Below are positions 27,815 to 40,000 of a DNA stretch of 64,000 nt, one piece after another. Every line of letters begins with the position of its first letter. Position 1 is the first letter of the stretch. The notes under the pieces are model-generated. The model did not search any database. It was not told the origin of the DNA and was given only the letters and a program-made list of their open reading frames with translations. The stretch comes from Aurelia coerulea (taxonomy: Eukaryota; Cnidaria; Scyphozoa; Semaeostomeae; Ulmaridae), in assembly GCA_039566865.1 (NCBI GenBank), contig CM076960.1:3100001-3164000 (forward strand), written 5' to 3'. Position numbers and translations under genes: made by a program.

Positions 27815-28255
27815 ATAAAATGTAGCTGACTGAAATCGGCCACTCCATTCTCAAGTTATGATGGATTTTCTTCAAAAAACCTTCAAAACGTGCCCAAAAT
27901 CATGAACAAATTTCCCAAACAGTTCTGCCTTACAATGGCCTTACAGCAATGACCTGTAGACGCTTTAGCACATTCTATCCTCATGGGAGGATGAACAAGT
28001 CCTCCCCCTGGCACTGATGACCTATTCAAGGGTACTTCATTCTCCAAAGAGGACAAAATACATGAATTTATGTGAATGTCATCAATTTTAGGAAGGAAAA
28101 TTTGCTCATTGTTTTCATTCGTTTTTGCAGGTTTTTGGAATGGGCTTTCTGCAGAAAATCACCCATATCCACGGGAAGGAATGGCCGATTAAGGCCGGGT
28201 AAATTACTGAACCTAATTGAACATATTGGCAATAAAACAAGACAGTTTTCCAGAG
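27815..28255 (-). mobile_element. Family G MITE, inverted, incomplete
   Basis: GAAATCGGCCACTCC, CAGCAATGACCTG and GGTTTTTGGAATGGGCTTTC match family G in reverse order. It lies between genes and has no coding sequence. Confidence 0.65.
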
Positions 28256-28591
28256 ACGTAGGAACCAGGGGGGCACTGGGGGCACGTGGCTCAAAGATTT
28301 TGGAATAAACAAAGAAGTGCCCTTATCATTTTCAGTAAGTGCCCCTTTAGCTTAATGAAAAAAGAGCCCTTTAAGTGTCGTGCCCCTCCAAGTTTGAGAT
28401 GCTTCCTACGTCCCTGCAGCTTTCTGTCGTGAGCCTTCGTCCCCAGGCCCTGGGGACGAGGTTGACTAGAACCTAGAATGAAGCAATCTTTAATAGCTGC
28501 TGCACGCAGGCTACTGAATGACTATTCATCAACATTTAAGTGTTTTGATTTTCAGTTGTGTTCTTCGCTGCTTTTGCTCTTCACGTAGTCG

Positions 28592-31500
28592 TCAATGAAC
28601 AGCAATCGAAGTGGGCGTCATAGGGATGCATGTGTGGTCACCAGAATGACGATGCCTGTAAGAAACAGAAAACAAACGATGTTCAGGATGCAGAATGTTT
28701 GTTGATATCTATAAAAAAAACTCTAAACGTACTTCCAGTGGGCTTATCTTGTGACGATATCATATAAGCTCATTATAAGTTATTTTTACTTGTCCTCTTT
28801 GGCAGTTTTAGTTACATACCTAGATCTTTTCATATATTTACTGTCAAGGCTCAAATAAGCCCCCCTCTCTATTCAGCCCCCTTTCTAATAAGATCCTTCC
28901 CTCTGAGCCAATATTTCAAATAAAATTCAAGAGGTTACCAAAGATCCTCCATTAATTGAGCTAACAAAGTGGGCATGTTAATTTGACATGGCTTAAGATA
29001 AAACTGCGTCAAATTGGTCAAATTTATGTGTTTGACTTGTAACATTGTATGTTGAATCTACAAAATACGAGGTAAAAGAACACAAAACTATCATATATCC
29101 TTGTCATTTGATTTTGTGAATAAGCTCCCTTCTCTAATAAGTCCCCTCTCTTTTAAAAACCTACCCTGGGTACCAGACTCTCTAACATAAAAACAGAGTT
29201 TGTTTCAAATCCCTGCTTTTAGTTTAGACAGGCTGGTGCCCAGGGTATTAAAAACCTTGTTTTGAAATATTTACGAGGGCACAGGTAGTCAATATGAAGA
29301 TTGTTATCGAACCTCTAAGAAACTCGTAGAAACTCTGAGTACTCAAAATCTGAAATTTTTAAGAAACTTTCAGTACTGGCCCAAATTCTTATTTTCTTAT
29401 GAAACAATTACGTGTAGTGCCTTCGGGTTTTCATAACCCCATGCAAGCTCGTTTCGTGTAATTTTGTAGTTTTCTTGTGAAACACTCCTATTGTTTGTAT
29501 TTTGTACCATTGTCATTTTTGATCATGAATATAAAAAAGAAGAAAGCTTAGCTGCGCATGTTGATATCAATTTTTTCTTTAATTTTATTCTGAAATGAAA
29601 GAAGATCACATACTAGCGCGTGCAGACTCGACCATCCCAGTGGTGGATTTAGGGGGGGCAAATGGGGGCAACTGCCCCCCTTCACGATAAAAACTCAGCT
29701 TGGCGCCCCTTTTTTAGCGAGAAAAACGCCCCTCATCCTGATTCTAACAAACAATTATCTACCTGTTTTGATTTCAATACAGGCGAAACACATAAATCAA
29801 GGCTGTTTTTAGTAGTAAATCAAAGAATTTTCCTTAAAAAGTGTCAAAAAATTTTCGCGCGCCTTCGGCGAGCTCATTTTCCATAGCATTTTTGGCGCCC
29901 TCTGTGCAAGTTGCCCCCCCCCCCTCAACTTCGGGCTGGATCCGCCCCTGGACTATCCTAAAGTGTACACTTTAGGATAGTCGAGTCTGCACGCAGGCTA
30001 ATCACATACCTGACGCAAAAATTCTTGTAGCACGAATGACAATTAAATGGAATAAGAGTTCTCTGTCTACAGTTCATTTGTGAACATTGATTCTTCTTTC
30101 GTTTCTCCACTACTAATTTTTGACATCCACTTCTAATGTGTCTTTCTACCTGAAATGAAGAAAAGAAGATTTTGATATTCAGCTTGAAAACCGTCTCTCT
30201 GAAGAAAAACAGCGTTTTTTCTGCTTGAGAAAAATACCAGGCCCGTAGGAAGCGGGGGGGGGGGGGGTAGGGGGGGGCTCAAGCCCCCCAATAATTTTTT
30301 AAAACAATGGTGCTACGTCACATGACTTAATTAGATGCATTGTTGTCTATTGTTTTAAGAACAATTGCCCCCCAATCCAAAGCTTCTTCCTACGGCCATG
30401 AAAAATACTGACAATACCTGGTGAGCCAGAAAAAAGTTTCCACTTTCCAAAATTAGTACTAGCGCCACGAGTTCTTCGCGGATTTTAAAGATTCAAATTC
30501 TAGTTAAGAGCCAAAAAGTCGAAGTATTTTCGTGATTTTTCTCGTCTTCGTACGAGCACTGCAAATATAGGTAAATTCAAGTTTACAAAATTTTGTTGGC
30601 TGCAAAATGACTGAAAAGGGGCCTAAAACACTTCATCAAAATCATTATGCACGGGCGTTTCACCTCTCTCAAGAGTTATAAGACATAGATTCTCAAACAG
30701 ATACTAAAGACTTTCAATCCCATGGCAATAAATGTGCAGACGATATCTCTCCCCCATGAGAAATTGCATTTTCTCTGTTGTTCTGAGTGACGAGTCCTTT
30801 TTGATTTGAAGGCCTTTTTCAGTCATTTTGCAACCACCAAGTTTTTGTAAACATGAATTTACAAATTTTTCCAGTGCTCATAAGAAGGCGAGAGCAATCA
30901 CAAAAATACTTCAATTTTTTGGCTGTCAAGCAAATATTGATTCATTCCAATCCATCCAGTACTCTTGATGCCATGAATTTTCAAAAGTGGAAACTTTTTT
31001 CTGGTTCACCCAGTACAGTACAACAGATGTAAACGTTAAAGGAATGTCAAGAATATTGCTTTTTCATGCTGAAAATCCAAAGCAGAATCGATCATCAAAT
31101 TTGATTCAGTGTGCATATTACGTTCGATATTTGATTTGAAAAGACTGTTTTTACTGACCTGGTCATTGATGGTCTCATTCAATGTGAGTGCAACTAATTT
31201 GCCACAAAGTGGGCAAGTTGGAACGATTCTCTATGATAAAAAGAAGCATAATTGAGATTATTATGTATCAGGTACAGTAGAAACCCGCATAAAAGAACCT
31301 GTTTTTATAAGAACCTAGAGGCTGAAATTCAATCTTTAAAACCCCTTAAATAAGAACCACTAAGAGGCTCTAAACTGGGAAAGGTTCTTATATAATAGCT
31401 TTAATGTAAATTATTAAAATGACAAGAATGTTTAGAATTCTTCACATCCTGATCAGACTTCTTCATTGGTACAAAAGATTTGTTCTCAAGAATTCTCAAG

Positions 31501-32784
31501 AAATCTCGAGAAATCTCAAGAATAACGTCGCTAAACAGTGTTAATGTGTGCAAGGCCTGCTCTTATATAAGAACCTTTTTAAGAACCTTAGAGGCTGGAA
31601 TTTAGAATAGCAGCCATTTAATTAAGAACCAATTCAGGCTGCCCAGGAAAAACCTAGGTTCTTTTATGCGGGTTTCTACTGTAGTACATTGACTGAAACA
31701 GTATCATATGCAAAAGACATTATAAACTTAACATGAAAACAACTTGTGAAGTGATAAGATCCTCGACACAGTGCAGTGATGAGTCCAGCCACAATCTCCT
31801 AGGTGGTAGAACCCATATGTAGCAACAATTTTTTTACATTTGAATGACTACGCACTGCAAATCAATGTCACTGGAAAAACTGAAAATCTTCAATTTTTAA
31901 CAACAACAACCAATTTGTTGACAACATGAATTTAGATGAGAAAAATCACTCTGTGTGGTGTTCAGCAATAAAAGCTGTTCTAACTACTAATACATCTACA
32001 CATAACATATTCTGGCCTCTTCTATCTAGTTCTGAAGCAAATCTTTTCCTGGCAAATATGGTATACTTACATCACGATTTACAAATGATGGACAGCTATG
32101 TTCTTTAACATCATGGTGCTCCTTGCTAAAAGAAAGAGAAAACAATATCTTTAGAAAGAGACAATACAGTCGATGCGGAGAATTCAAATTCAGACTCAGA
32201 CATCTAAGTGGACAGTAAAATAAAATCAGCACATGTCGACATAAAAACGCTGCACGTATTTTTCATAAGAAATTAAAAATCAAGGCCAGTGCAGTTCTGA
32301 AAGTTTCTTTAAGTGATGAGAATTTAAGGGGTCGAAAAAATATGCTAAGGACTTCCTTCACTAAAACAAATAGTTTCTTACTGACTTCTTCCCATGAGCG
32401 TTGGGGAAGATATAATTTGGGGGGGGGGGCTGCCCTACAAAAAATCCATTGTTTACATAAATTTTACCCGACTTAAGCCAGATTTCTGCCCGATTATGGC
32501 CGATTTCTGCAAATTTTTCCAACATGGGGGGGGGGGCTACATCCCCCCCAAGCCCCTTACCTCTTACGCCTATTCCTCCCCCAGAATTGGAGTTTCTTAA
32601 TTCTTTAGCGATCTGAGAGTTGAGTCACTTATTGGCAGTTTCTTATAAAAAGATAAGTGTATATATACCAGAATTCTTTGGAGCAATAATCGCACTTGAA
32701 AGGAAGATAATCCAGCTGCCTGCAATCATTCTTTGAACAATGTTTACCAATTGACATCAAGTCGATTTCTTGAGAGTTAGCCAT
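28592..32784 (-). CDS. ZFAND2: AN1-type zinc finger protein, ZFAND2-like (complete)
   Basis: Five exons: 32784-32669, 32125-32071, 31230-31159, 30149-30010, 28655-28592. They join in frame to 148 residues, close to the usual length of ZFAND2A. Two AN1 zinc fingers are visible. The first is GKHCSKNDCRQLDYLPFKC..CSKEFC..HHDVKEHSC, the second NQCSQMNCRQRTLIPFNC..CYKNFC..RHRHSGDHTC. Between them are the CPLCG motif and the GC-containing linker typical of this family. Relatives bind the proteasome or the p97/VCP system and act in handling misfolded or mistargeted proteins; that role is from family knowledge. The ubiquitin-interacting motifs of the longer ZFAND2B paralogue are absent. The tail after the last His-Cys is short (IPMTPTSIAVH). 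Its start codon lies 545 bp from that of UQCR10 on the other strand, so the two may share a promoter region. Confidence 0.93.
28850..29165. mobile_element. Family J MITE, diverged
   Basis: AAATAAGCCCCCCTCTCTAT at the left and GAATAAGCTCCCTTCTCTAA at the right match the inner arms of family J (48303-48930, 53966-54364). The terminal CCGTAAAAGCTC is lost. It lies in the ZFAND2 3' flank/intron area. Confidence 0.55.
29640..29952. mobile_element. hAT-like MITE
   Basis: CAGTGGTGGATTTAGGGGGG at the left pairs imperfectly with GGGCTGGATCCGCCCCTGG at the right. Such CAGNGGCGGATCCAG ends are usual for hAT elements. It is in the last ZFAND2 intron. Confidence 0.7.
30417..31013. mobile_element. MITE with CCTGGTGAGCCAGAAAAAAG ends
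   Basis: 597 bp, TA-flanked, ends CCTGGTGAGCCAGAAAAAAG and the inverse of CTGGGTGAACCAGAAAAAAG. The arms pair through CTGAAAAGGGGCCT / AGGCCTTTTTCAG. Confidence 0.85.
31275..31681. mobile_element. Family I MITE
   Basis: CAGTAGAAACCCGCATAAAA at the left and its inverse at the right (TTTTATGCGGGTTTCTACTG), TA-flanked. AAGAACCT repeats inside. Confidence 0.88.
32230..32650 (+). repeat. Interspersed repeat interrupted by GC-rich MITE
   Basis: AATAGTTTCTTA at 32370 and TTTAGCGATCTGAGAGTTGAG at 32602 match a continuous stretch at 60400-60490. Between them lies a G9-containing element (about 32390-32585, CCCGACTTAAGCCAGATTTC) related to 20163-20345. Confidence 0.55.
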
Positions 32785-33328
32785 TTTGAGTGAATTAATT
32801 CAGAACGTGAACTATTATTCTGTTGTAGGTTTAAACTGTTACTGTTATACAACAGCAACTGGATTGAAGTCTTGCGAACAAGATTGGTTGGCAGCGGTAC
32901 AATTGCTTTATTGTACAGGCAGAATGTCTGTGATGTATAAGAATCGATCGAACATTGATTGGAGGCCACAAAACTTGTCTTGGAATAATTTTTCTCACTT
33001 CTAGCTTGTAGGAGTTATAACTTTAAATTTCTTCGTTTTCTCAAAAACTTGCTTGATAATTCCTAAACGTGCTACACTTTCTACAATGAATTCTTTCATA
33101 ATATTCTTGAATATGTCCGAAATCTACGTTTCTTTTCTTGATCTGTTCAATGAATGATCTTCCTTGTTTATATACCTTGGCGTAAAAATCAGCTGATTCA
33201 TTATTTCCCGGCATTTTTGTGTTTCCCGCGTGAATCCGGAATGTTCCATAGCCTCGTACTCGTTACCAAAAGGGAACTGGCACTAGCGCGTCCGTTATGT
33301 CCGAAAATTTCTTTCCTCCGAAGACAAA

Positions 33329-33523
33329 ATGGCGATTGGCAAAAGGATTTACGATACCTTGTTCAGAAGAACTTCTACCTTTGCTGTTACCATTTTAGCA
33401 AGTGCTTTCATTTTTGAAAGAATATTTGATCAAGGGATGGACAGCTTCTGGGAATGGAATAACCAAGGAAAGCTCTGGAAACATATAGAACCACAAATAA
33501 AAGCGAGGAGTGAGAACTCTTGA
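33329..33523 (+). CDS. UQCR10: Cytochrome bc1 complex subunit 9 (UQCR10)
   Basis: Uninterrupted 64-codon frame. Near the N-terminus it reads LFRRTSTFAVTI, then a single membrane span, then FERIFDQG and GKLWKHIE, which is the signature of the 7 kDa subunit of mitochondrial respiratory complex III. The subunit crosses the inner membrane once and sits next to cytochrome c1. Its length matches the family (about 60-65 residues). The ATG chosen is the first in frame and the protein begins like other family members (MAIGKRIYDTLFRRT). No intron is needed. It is divergent from ZFAND2 on the left. Confidence 0.95.
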   Translation: MAIGKRIYDTLFRRTSTFAVTILASAFIFERIFDQGMDSFWEWNNQGKLWKHIEPQIKARSENS

Positions 33524-33622
33524 AACGACTGTTTCAAAAATGGCCTAATCATAGTTGTCAATGTATTTAAATTGTTTCTTTTTAACTGACTGTGTGTTTC
33601 TTGCAAATTATGGTGAATTAAG

Positions 33623-33762
33623 CTCTGAAGAATTACGAAAACTACTTGGATCATGCAAAAAGAATATTTCAAAGTGTCAAGGACAGTGGAAGGAAGTTGG
33701 TATTTTTGAAAGACAAGGATATTGTTCACAGAAAAGAGTCTGACATGACCGCAGCTGTGTGA
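33623..33762 (+). other. Exon-like ORF with stop, gene not identified
   Basis: After an AG at 33621-33622 there is an open frame ending in TGA at 33760-33762. It reads LKNYENYLDHAKRIFQSV, then KDSGRKLVFLKDKDIVHRKE and SDMTAAV. Charge pattern and helix-like spacing resemble real coding sequence rather than repeat DNA. It begins 100 bp after the UQCR10 stop and is in a different frame, so it could be a last exon of another plus-strand gene, or chance sequence in the UQCR10 3' UTR. No upstream partner exon was found. Confidence 0.25.
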
Positions 33763-35960
33763 AAATGGGAAGACTATTTGTTGAATATTTGAAAAGACAA
33801 GAAAATCTCTAATACTTTCAATATGACCATGAGCATTTGATTTTAGTTGATTGTCAATTAGAGTAGAATAAGATTGTTCATAAAGTTATGGTCTATATTG
33901 TTTCCAAATCTTGAATGCCGACCAGACTGGAAAGTTTGCACATGCATGGTTAATGGCCGTAGTGAAATCTATTGAAAGCAATAGAAAGATGATTTTTGAT
34001 TACAAAGTCCAACTTTGTAATCTAAGAGGGGGCTCCAGGTCAGTCAGAAAGAAAGTAAGTCCGTCACGCTCGTTAAAACAATTAATTAACGTTTTATCTC
34101 TGCTAATTGGCACTGAAATAAAAAAAGCGCATACAAGACAGAAGTTTCCCGCGATCCTATAGCAACATTTGACGTCGGCTTATTTCATGTTAGACAGATT
34201 TGACACCGTAAGATGGATAAATCTCCATGATGTTTACCCTGGCACAACAACAAATTTACTCAGAATTGGCACGTTCTTGACTTCATTAGCAGCTTAATGA
34301 TGTTAAAACAATCGTTTTCTAGAACGAACGCATCATTAGCCACTTATTGATAGTACTCATTATGCAAATAACTCAACCTTGGAGGATGATGTAACCGGCG
34401 GCCTGCACAGAGGCTAGCATTCGCAGCATCACCGAAGGTAGAAGAACCGTCCTCCTACACAGCTACGGATGCAAACGTCGCAGGTGAAGTTGAGAGGAAA
34501 GGTGCAGAATTCCAGCAAACAATGGCCCCATTAACTGGGAGAAGGCACGTGATCACACTGAACCAAAACATCTTCATGCATATGATTCTGCACAGAGGTT
34601 ATTTTCGTAACTACTTGTCTCAAACTAGATGCCCTCAAATAGAAACGTTCTGCAGGGTTCTGCATAAACATAAGCAATTTTGTATTATCGGAAATCTCAC
34701 ATGACATCTAATTTGAGACATACAAGGTGCTTGATTTTCTATGGAAGGCGACTTTAGGAGCAACACTCACTGTAGCTAAAAACAACACCAACAATCATTT
34801 GTGGTTATGAAGAAATCAATTTTCAGATTTTCTTATGCTTGCTTAGCTCAGGACCGACTTTGTAATCATCCAAAAGGATCTTATGTTTACAATTTTGTAA
34901 CTGCTAATTCGGAGCCAACATCAACAAATGTGAAACTTTAGTACATGTGCACATATGCAGAAAACTTTCCGGTCTGGCATGCCCACAACCAGGAGGCTAG
35001 TAGGTACACATGCCACCAAGATTTTGCGATTATAATGAAAAAGTGCCTGTTTCTGTTCTGGAAAGTGCCCCTGTAGGGCCTTTGGCTCGGTAAAAAAGTG
35101 CTCTTGAACAGGGCTGAAGCCAGTGGGGGGGGGGGGGGGGGGGGCTGGAGGAGGCCAGGAGGCTCTTTGTTGGAAATTCTATTTTTTTGTGGCTGCAATT
35201 CCACATTTAGACAATTTTATCAGGAAGATGGTGCATAGTACATGAATTAATTGACTTTCGAGGATAAATTCTTGGCATGAATTTTGAACCTACAGCATAT
35301 TTTGCTTTATATTCACTACTGTTGAAGGCTCCACCGTTGAAACTGGATAATATTTCCAAAATCTAGTCATGAAAGGAGCACATCAGTTCTTTCGTGCATG
35401 ATTCCTGTTGATTTTGATGTGGGAAAATTTTGAGTCTCGCCCCCCTATGAATTCAAGGTTGGTGTCGTGCCTGCTCTTGAAGTGTCGTGCCCCAAAGTTT
35501 AGGATGCTTCCTATGGCCCTGTATGTTCATGTTCAGACTGGTAACTTTGCAAACTGAAACAGATTCCTTTTCCAAAGTAAAGGAGAAAAGCAAGTCATCA
35601 ACAGTGGGTAAAATGTGCACGCAACATTGTCAAGGCCAAAATGCAAATAGCTGTTTTGAAAATCTTGCTTTAGAAAGATTCTTTTGCTGATGAAGAAAGT
35701 ATAAGGATTGTACTTTGTTTCAAATTTGTGTAAAACTGTACCTGCAAAAATGAACGCATGGAGTATGAAGGACCACAAGAAAATGTCTTTCCTCCATGGT
35801 CCTTTCAGTAATTCTGCAAAAGAGTTTGGTTTGGATCTGAAATTGAAGAAATCTTTGAATCTGCAAAATAGTGATGACAGAAGCTCTCTCTCTCTCATGC
35901 CACTTAATCCAACCCTTTCAAAACATGCAAGGGGAGTACATAGCATGTTGAAGGTGCAGG
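33763..35960. other. Intergenic stretch, no gene supported
   Basis: Contains frames of up to 154 codons with no recognisable product. A run of about 20 G at 35125-35144 and the surrounding AAAGTGCCCC/TGTCGTGCCCC sequence resemble the element near 28260-28420. Confidence 0.4.
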
Positions 35961-35969
35961 AGGTTTGTG

Positions 35970-36317
35970 CCCCAGGGGGGACACTCGGCACATACACATA
36001 CGGGGGGGTCAGTCCGAGAAATTTTCGGGAACCCCAAAAATATCAGTTTAGCTTCATTACAACCCAAAAATATCAGCTCATTTTATACCTTCACATCTGT
36101 AAACGAACATAAAAGATCCTGAAACAATGCAAATTGAGGCCAGGATTGCCTCTAAAGAACCCAGAAATATCCTTTTCACAGTATTTGATGCCCAATAATA
36201 TCAAAAACATAATTTCAATTTATTTAGACCCAAAAATATCACTTTCGGCAATATTCTGACCCAAAAATATCGGACTTACATCCCCGTATGTGCATGTGCT
36301 GAGTGCCCCCCCTGGGG
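35970..36317. mobile_element. Inverted-repeat element with CCCAGGGGGG ends
   Basis: CCCCAGGGGGGACACTCGGC pairs with GCTGAGTGCCCCCCCTGGGG. Internal CCCAAAAATATC repeats. Non-coding. Confidence 0.8.
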
Positions 36318-37050
36318 TTTGTGCTGCCCAATTCAGGGTATGTAACATGTTGAAGGTACTATGGGTATGTACCACTTATGTGGGTGGATTGTTGGCCTAT
36401 GTTTTGTAAACAAGGGTCATTTTTCTGCAAATATTTGCTATTTGTAGGTTTTGCTGTAGCCTGCATGCAGGCTTTACTTTCCACTGCAAAGGGGTGCCAT
36501 TTGGTTGAATTTGTCCAAAATAATTGAAAATGGGTAGTTTTTCACTAAAATTAATCATAAAGGTGGGTAAAAATGGAAATTTTGACAGTTAGAAGTGGAT
36601 ATCATTCCAAAAACCAGGTGGCAGTCACCTATCTCCATGCCAAGACTGTGTACCTCAGGGTTGTTGGGCACAATATTATTGAAAGTAAAAGCGGTGGTCA
36701 TTTTTGGCTGACTTTCTGTAAATGTAATTATAAGGTCTATTCTAAATTGGAATTGGAAGGGTTATCGTATTTTTCAACTTTTGTTCCAATGGGGGCTAGA
36801 AATTTTTTAATGTAATGTTTTTTGTTGGCAAGTAGAAGAACTTGCGGAGGCCAGGCCCCTTGCGGAGGCGCATTCTTGGGCCTCGTTCTCGAATTTCGGC
36901 GGCATTTTACAAAAATAGCAAAAACGGCCTAACAGTTCCTTTCTCGTGTGCTCACTTTGGGTAGCTGCCGAATTAGAAGTCCTTTCCGGAGCTTATCGAA
37001 GTCCCTGTAGCCTGCAAAAATATCAAAGGATTCAGACAAAGATAAAGGAG

Positions 37051-40000
37051 ATGTCAAGCACAGGATTTTCCATGACGAGCCATGGACTTGAGAGCCATTT
37101 CTCTCCAAAAGCAAGTGCTGGTTCAGCGCCGATGTCGATGAGCCCAGATTTGATGCATCAACATTCCGTTGGCGGTGGGGGAGGAAGCGCGTATCTCCCG
37201 AATTATCTTCTTGGTGGAACAGCCTCACCTTCAACGGTATAGCATAAGGATAAGAAAAGACTAAAAATATACAAGAAATATGTAGGAAAAAGGAAATTAA
37301 TATGACCCAAAATAAAAAAAAATTTTCATGACATGATGAGTGATTATTATGATTATGACGATGGGATGAGTCATCATGATAATCATTTTCACAATCAAAG
37401 AGTGTCATGTAGAACAACACACAGTTTTAGATAGAATTGCACGTCGAGGGGTGATGAAATCTTTATAATTAACCACATTCAAACAAGGTTTTTCAACGAA
37501 CAGCCCTCACCCAAAATTTTCAAAGAAATCTGACACCATCTACATTTGTCTCCATCCAAAATTGTACGACAAATCTTATGTGATGGCAAGATCTTCAAGA
37601 TTGTCAAATATGTCAGTACTTTCTTTGACTAATATTTTGGATTTCTTGAAAATGAACGAAATTTTTTATCACAATGCTAACATGCTCCTGTCTCAGTAAT
37701 TTCTATAAAGGGTAGTGTCAATTAAGCATCAATATTTAACAAGCAAAAAAAACCTGGAATTTCAATATCCTTGCCACTCATGTACCATTTTCAAAGTTTT
37801 CATTCATATAAACTGCAAGCAAATTTGTCCTTGTTATCCAAAGGTTTACAATATCTTCAAGGTTTGCACAGTCTCAAAGAATATTCATCTGATGCATTTT
37901 ACATTGCAGACACCACAATTTGGAAGGTCCTTATCAAGCACGGGATTTCAAGGAACAAGTCCTCAAGTGCACTTTGCAAGCCCGCATGTACAATCGGCTG
38001 ATAAAAGATCTGCCCAAAAGAGGTCATTATTCCTATCACCTTGCAGCATTTGCTTTTAACTTCAATATCCATTCACCCTGGCAAGTTAAACCAGCTTAAA
38101 GTTAGATGGATTACTAGTGCTCTGATCAGCCAATCCAACAAATCAAAGTCATTTGATTGGCTATATTTAACCTGGTTTAGGCAAAGCCAGTTTACAGTAA
38201 ATGTGTTAGTGTGTGAATAGGGTATTATTCTGTGTGGCCAGTATGGAAAGAAAGTGATGTGCACCGGACATGTCCGGTGCACAGAGTGGTCAATTGGTGC
38301 ACAAGCTGGTGCACAAAATGGTGTAAAAACCTTGTGGTGCACAAGCCTATAATTTTATTCCTTTGGAGCACTCATCTGTTAGGAATCTTCTGGGTTTCAA
38401 CAGCTTCAGCGATGATACTACCAATGAATTCTGTCTGAATAGCATCTTGCTCATCTCCTTGTGGTCATTTTGTGCAGTGTTGTCAGAAATGTCAAGTTTT
38501 CAATTTATCTCTGGTAAAGATAAATAGGATGGAGAGGCATTCTAAAAGTAAAATCCAACGAAAAAGATGCTTAAATACTCAAAAATTTTCCTGGGGATAC
38601 TGATCTTTAAAAATAGTGTAATTAGAAGTGGTCAAGGTTCTATTTTAGCGCCAGCAAATATGAGATTACCAGAAGTGTTCTAAGCCCAAGTAGAGGTTGT
38701 TTCCTCAAAAATTTCCTGGGGACTTCGTCCCCAGACCCCTTGATTTTAGCCCCCCCCCCAATTTCTTTATACTGGCCATGACGAAAACCAAAGAAAAGCA
38801 AAGTTTGGTTTAGCCTCCGGCGCACGCAGGCGCATGTGAGTGGCTGGGCCACCCAGGGTACACCAATTGGTGCACACCGATCATTGACAATTTTGTTGTC
38901 CGGTGCACGGAAAACTTACATTCCATACTGGCTGTGTGGAAAAGACACAGTTTGCAACTTCTTTTTGTGATTTCTTTGTGTTGCAAAATTTCATCATAGC
39001 GCTTTTCCGTATAAGGGAGTATATATTGCAGTATGTACCATTGATTAAATTACTTTATCACTTTGAAAGATTCTTGAAGGGGCAGATTTAAGGGAGAGCA
39101 CTGGAAGGCAAATGATAAAGAAAATGATACCTTAAAGTATAGGCCATGTCTGCACTGACACTTTTTTCTTACCTAAGAAAAGCATTCAAGAGGAAATCTT
39201 AATTCTTAAAGAATTCTTAAAAAATTTGTTTTGCCACTCAAGAATTCTTTTTGTGAAGAATTCCTGAGAATTCTTGTCAAGACATGTTAGATAGAATAAT
39301 AGATACTGTACTTCGTAAAAATTAATCAATTTTTAAGAAGGTAGGTAGTGGATTGCACCTAAATCAATAAAGTCTAGGATCCCAGATGACACAGAATGTG
39401 TTTAACAAATCCGGTATGTCTGTATGTATTATTCTTTAACAAATAATTCAATTTCAACAACAGTGACTGATAAGATATTTGTTAATGTTTATTTGTTTAT
39501 GTGTTCCAACAGGATCTCACCACTTATTCAGCATAGAGACAAAAGCAGCAACGCACCCCCTGTTGAAGGGCTTTATGACAACACGAGATGTGGTATAGAT
39601 GAAATCAGCAAAACTAATGTTTGGGGAGCAACACCAACCAGAGCCACTGTGAGTGTAACATGAACACTTCTTAGACTGATTATACAGTAAAAACCCGCAT
39701 ATAAGAACCTAGTCGATTAAGAACCTACAGGCTGAAATTCTCAAATTTGCAATTGTTTTACAAGGACCAATCCATTATATTCAATGTTTAAGAACCGAGG
39801 CTGATTTGCAAAATAGTAGGTTCTTATACGCGGGTTTTTACTGTATGGTCGTAGTTATCGCTATTGAAAGGCTGCTGGAGGCTCCTAGCTAAAACTCATG
39901 ATCAAACACCATCATTTTGAAATGACTATTTCTGCCTCATTTTGATAAGGGCCTAGGCAACACTTGTATTTTCCTAATGAAACACTTTGAGTTCAAAACT

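Noticed and set aside
35533..36112. Overlapping frames of 154 (minus) and 134 (plus) codons
   Set aside because: Both run into repeat sequence with poly-C/G (CCCAGGGGGG end at 35970) and show no recognisable motif.
36573..36815. 80-codon ORF upstream of NUP35
   Set aside because: No recognisable motif, no splice signals and no sign of conservation visible by eye.
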